Shown here: positions 48,269 to 51,580 of the stretch, piece after piece
Position numbering within the stretch: the first letter of the stretch is position 1
Layout: each line of letters starts with the position of its first letter
Source of the DNA: Lenisia limosa
Lineage: Eukaryota; Breviatea
Length of the DNA: 51,580 bases
Assembly (NCBI GenBank): GCA_001655205.1
Contig: LPNZ01007732.1
Span: 1-51,580 of the forward strand
Direction of reading: 5' to 3'
Notes under the pieces: model-generated
Told to the model about the DNA's origin: nothing
The model's database searches: none
What the model saw: the letters and a program-made list of their open reading frames with translations, nothing else
Program-made: the position numbers and the translations under genes

Positions 48269-49121
48269 CGTTAAATGAAAACTGAAGAAATATTCGAGAC
48301 CATGACCAGTATGCCCTTGATTATAATATTTGTTATAGTATGCTGGCGAGATACGCAGAAAGCTGTGTGCGCAGAGTTGTAAGGAAAATGATTGGGTGAA
48401 GTAATATTACACCGTATAAGCTTGATGGTGTGGATACCTTCGGCCCAATACAAACTTGTTTTTTTTACCTGGAATCCCAGAATTGTATTTTGCGTTCAGT
48501 AATATCTCAATCCTTACCCCCCTCGACCCATCTTGCATTGAACCTCTTTACCTTTGGCTGAAGCGTTTGTATTGTGGCGTTTAGCTTGTCTATCACACCC
48601 ATTAGCTGGCGTGTTAGTTTTGAAGACTCAACCAAGAAGGTTAGAAGGCTTCATTTTACCAAGGTGTAAATAACACATATGTCGTAGCTATATGTATGTA
48701 GCTTGGGAGCATGGGTACTAGAGAGATCTCTACTCTACATTCCATGCTTGGGAGATCTTGGAGGGGGGGGGGGCAATATAGCACCACTATTAGGGATATA
48801 TCCCTCCAAACCTGGGACTCAAGCTCAAGAACCGTGGAGAGAGGCACGACACTTTCATTTGTTTGGGGGTCTGAACAGGTGGTTCCTTTTGGCAGTCTGA
48901 GCAGTCAGTTTTAAAATGACACACTCAAAGCTTTTGCTTTATTATACTACTTCCCTACTTCCACATCAAGTACTATTATTCACATACTGTATGTAATATT
49001 CAGACACTTCAAAGGTTCCAATACGAGGACACATTATTTATCGCGCTTACTTTGCCGAAGGGAGTCCGAGTGCCAATGAGACATAGAGCAGTGTGAGAAA
49101 CAGAACAGGGGTATGTATCAT
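48269..49121 (-). CDS. secreted protein, cluster member C (truncated duplicate of B)
   Basis: Start ATG at 49121: signal peptide MIHTPVLFLTLLYVSLALGL then PSAK with a GTAAGC donor. Exon 2 (about 48815-48905) reads LPKGTTCSDPQTNESVVPLS as in B. The coil exon (about 48552-48622) reads LTRQLMGVIDKLNATIQTLQ then PK, with a GTAAAG donor. Homology to B continues into the following intron up to about 48269 and stops at the gap. The fibrinogen-like C-terminal exons present in B are absent, so C is partial in this assembly. Confidence 0.65.
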
Positions 49122-49672
49122 AATGTCTCAGAAAAATGGCTTCTTGAATAATCCCTTTCTTTCCAACAACTTCAACACATTAATATATATATACTCAACA
49201 TCTACTATTATCTACGAATTATCTATGTCTGATTTTCTGAACAAACAATTTTAAAAGGACCATTGACGTCATGACGTCACCACCCTAACAATATGTCAGA
49301 CCAGTTGTATGCTTGGTTCAGGTGTGGTTTGGTGGTTTGTCGTTTGGTTTGCAGTTTTTCTTTCAGTTTGTTTGTCGTTGTGTATTGTGTCTGTAAAAGT
49401 TCCATCTCCCCACTTCTACAATAACACCTTTTGGCTCCATACCTCCATCTTTATTTCCACCTTATAAATAGTTAAATAAAAAGAAATTAGCAGCAAGAAT
49501 GGGAAGAGTCGTGTGAGTCGAGGGGGACAAACTTCTCTGAAAGGTAAGGGAAAAGAGGTGACACGACCTTTACAGTTGATAAATGGGAAATACGGAAATG
49601 GGAAAGAGCCACGCGAAGCAACCACCCATTCCCCTCCTAAACCCCAGTTTTATGCGAAGACATGGTGCTCTG
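49122..49672. other. intergenic region upstream of gene C
   Basis: About 550 bp contain the second double CRE-like palindrome (49264-49279) and a GT-rich stretch with repeated TTTGGT/GTTTGTCGTT (49320-49390). No supported exon is seen. It holds the promoter of gene C and the 3' flank of the Rab-like gene. Confidence 0.5.
49264..49279. promoter_or_regulatory. double CRE-like palindrome, second copy
   Basis: TGACGTCATGACGTCA followed by CCA, identical to 47620-47635. It lies about 143 bp upstream of the gene C start codon. Confidence 0.8.
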
Positions 49673-51580
49673 TTAGTGTGCCACCATACCTCTGAAAACG
49701 CGGTCAAATGTGGCGTATTGGCATGCGGCAACGTAGTATAGTCGCTTCACAAAGTCCTCCATGTTTTCACCTAGAGAGTCAACCAGGGTATATTGCGATG
49801 AGAAATCAAAAATAAGGTTGTACTTGGCCGAAGCCGTCCACACCATCGCGCTTAAAAGAGATATTGGAGTGAAATAGTTACACAGTACTTCCCATCCCAA
49901 GTAAAGTCAAAAGGGGGGGGGGTTGATAGAAAAACAAGAAAAAAGCACATTAAAGCGGTCATTTTGAAAAAAACATCACCCCCAAAAATACTGCTCATGA
50001 AAATGTTCCAATTCCTATTGTGACAAGTGATCAGTTACTCTTGCATATGAAAAAAGTAGTAGAGACCACTTTATAGTAAAACAAGCAAAAAAAGAGATCA
50101 TTCTTGATGAAAATAAATAAGTAAAAATATTAATATATATAAAAAAAAAACAATTACAAGTCAAAACATTTGTAGGTCCCTTTGGACCCCCTCCTACAGG
50201 AGCTTGCCGACACCTCCCAGTACTCCAGACCGAATTCCTTAGCAAACTGCGTGGCAGTGTCAACGACACCTTCGGACCTCTGAAGGTCAGGTTTCGATAT
50301 ACCCAAAATATGGCATTTGAGGGCATTGTGTGTGGGGTATGTATTATTAACATACATGTAAATGTATACATAATATACCTATACTACATATAGCTATGCT
50401 GTTAATATTCAAGGGTTTCTTCGCATGCCTCCCCATGTAAAGCAACATAAGATGGAAAATTTACCAGAATAATGATTTGATAATATCTACATAGAATATA
50501 TCGATGACATTGTGTATCATATTCAGTGACCTCTCTCACTGGCAGGTCTTTTTTAAGCCCGACGAGAAACATTCTGGCTGTGTCTGTGTGTTCCCTCAGC
50601 ATTGTATACCTGTGAAACCGTTAGAAAACAGAGTACACCATCCCCTGATAATAACACAACAAATATATCACCGGAGCTATGACCCACACTTCAAGTGAAG
50701 CAAGTAGATTCTAAAGATTCTCATTTTGATCCCCACCAGTGATCCAAGGTTTCTGTTGCCAACTGATTGGACAGATCAAAGCAGAGAAGAACTACCGACG
50801 CTCCCCTCATAAATGGCATTGACATGGCCCTACAGGCATAAGGTTCTCTTCAGCCCAATTTTCACAATGTAATAGAAAAATCACCCAACTCACATATACT
50901 TCTCTAGCCCGGCAGTGTCCCAGCTACAACAGGTTATTATGTGACATGCCATAAATGAAATTATATTTCTGAAATATTGGGTAGTTCATCATCCAAAACT
51001 TGATACATTGAATCATTCAAAGCGATAATAACACTAAAACAGGAAGTGCGAACAGCCCCTCACAATTGCGATTTGTACTGCACATTATCGATCGAAAAGA
51101 GCCGGTGTTCAACTCCATAGCCTATTGTAGCCTGAAATATAGTTAGTGCTTTGAGAGTAAGAAAATTTACAAACGATATGATCTGGGAAAAAAAGATTAG
51201 GGGCCCATGTGATGTATCAATATTTCATTTAATTACACTCATAGAAGCAGCAGACCTGGGCTCCCTCTTGAAAGGTTCCATAAACAATGCGGTGGACAAG
51301 ACAGGTTTTCCCGACGGAAAAGGGACCACACACAACAATCTTTATGATAGGATTGTCATCCTTGTCGGGACTGAATATTGTCCTTAGCGAGCCTGGCGAT
51401 GAGAGCTCACTACACGTTTAATAGGAGAGGAAAAAAATTGCATTTGGTTCCATAAAACATACAAGTGGTGTGGGAGCGGCTCGCCTTGAAGATTGAATGC
51501 GTGTTGGTACGGTGGTGGAATGTCGTCAATAGTCACACAAGATGGGGGGTGGGAGGAGGAGAGGGCGATGGAGGTGACAT
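49673..51580 (-). CDS. Rab-like small GTPase with atypical G3 and G4 motifs (5' end outside window)
   Basis: Exons on the minus strand: a Pro/Ser-rich N-terminal extension (51480-51580; TIDDIPPPYQHAFNLQGEPL); IIKIVVCGPFSVGKTCLVHR (about 51256-51405, P-loop GxxxxGKT); TIGYGVEHRLFSIDNVQYKS (about 51060-51133, switch I Thr); WDTAGLEKYM (about 50890-50935, G3); MSMPFMRGASVVLLCFDLSN (about 50740-50830); FLVGLKKDLPVREVTE (about 50520-50605, G4); VVDTATQFAKEFGLEYWEVS (about 50195-50275, G5 SAS). The last exon carries ENMEDFVKRLYYVAACQYAT and ends FRGMVAH with TAA at 49673. The Gln of the usual DTAGQE is Leu, and the Asn of NKxD is Leu (GLKKD). No C-terminal prenylation Cys is visible, although a further 3' exon cannot be excluded. 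Small-GTPase identity is strong; the subfamily is unknown. Confidence 0.75.

Larger units (their letters stand above)
46710..49110. repeat. duplicated gene segment (46710-47440 and 48269-49110)
   Basis: The promoter-proximal half of gene B recurs as gene C in the same orientation. The coil exon is shared almost letter for letter (46846-46893 and 48559-48610, both with GCGTTTGTATTGTGGCGTTT), as is the LPKGTTC exon (about 47060-47165 and 48815-48915). Introns and signal-peptide exons have diverged. Gene A lies between, on the other strand. Confidence 0.85.

Noticed and set aside
50154-50371. A second guanine-binding motif (ILGISKPDL) suggesting a duplicated GTPase domain
   Set aside because: It lies in intron sequence just before the exon with VVDTATQFAKEFG; a single set of G1-G5 motifs explains the gene.

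Overview
This window is nuclear DNA from an intron-dense eukaryote. Almost every gene is split into many short exons (about 30-250 nt, with one of 779 nt and one of 622 nt). Introns are short, and most of those I placed are GT-AG. Genes lie close together and alternate strands. No rRNA, tRNA, CRISPR array, operon or obvious autonomous transposon was found. The species cannot be fixed from the sequence. The gene set (bZIP factor, 12-membrane-span adenylyl-cyclase-like protein, ZNRD2-type zinc ribbon, TMEM135-type membrane protein, Rab-like GTPase, small secreted proteins) fits a free-living protist or a lower opisthokont. Fifteen N gaps occur, many beside poly-G/C or poly-A/T runs. Two gaps are flanked by near-identical copies of the same sequence and look like unmerged alleles. 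All exon boundaries were placed by eye from reading frame plus splice sites, so coordinates inside genes are approximate.

Layout. 1-3260 (+): 3' part of a probably extracellular protein, one exon of which is flanked by inverted repeats. 3405-6795 (-): bZIP-like transcription factor. It diverges across about 350 bp from 7147-17255 (+), a long helical-repeat (HEAT/ARM-like) protein with a 24-bp minisatellite in one intron and a large unusual intron near its 3' end. 17537-30029 (-): a very large gene for a 12-span adenylyl-cyclase-like protein (N-term, six spans, C1, six spans, C2, Ser/Thr-rich tail). The metal-binding Asp residues of C1 appear to be replaced, and C2 also lacks its usual catalytic residues. 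30479-31822 (-): ZNRD2-type protein. 31988-33226 (-): a short hypothetical gene and a mini-gene resembling the front half of the same zinc ribbon. 33704-37316 (+): TMEM135-like protein. 37759-42198 (-): coiled-coil protein, divergent across 220 bp from 42419-44547 (+), a small multi-span membrane protein that resembles a bacterial/phage family. 44757-49121: a cluster of three related secreted-protein genes (B minus, A plus, C minus) with duplicated segments. A 16-bp double CRE-like palindrome lies in the A/B intergenic region and again upstream of C. 49673-51580 (-): Rab-like small GTPase running to the window edge, with atypical G3 and G4 motifs.

The genes do not form one pathway. Two points link them. 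A bZIP-like factor and two identical TGACGTCATGACGTCA sites, the class of site bZIP/CREB/ATF proteins bind, occur in the same window. The cyclase-like protein belongs to a family that normally signals upstream of such factors, but here it looks catalytically impaired. Both links are inference.
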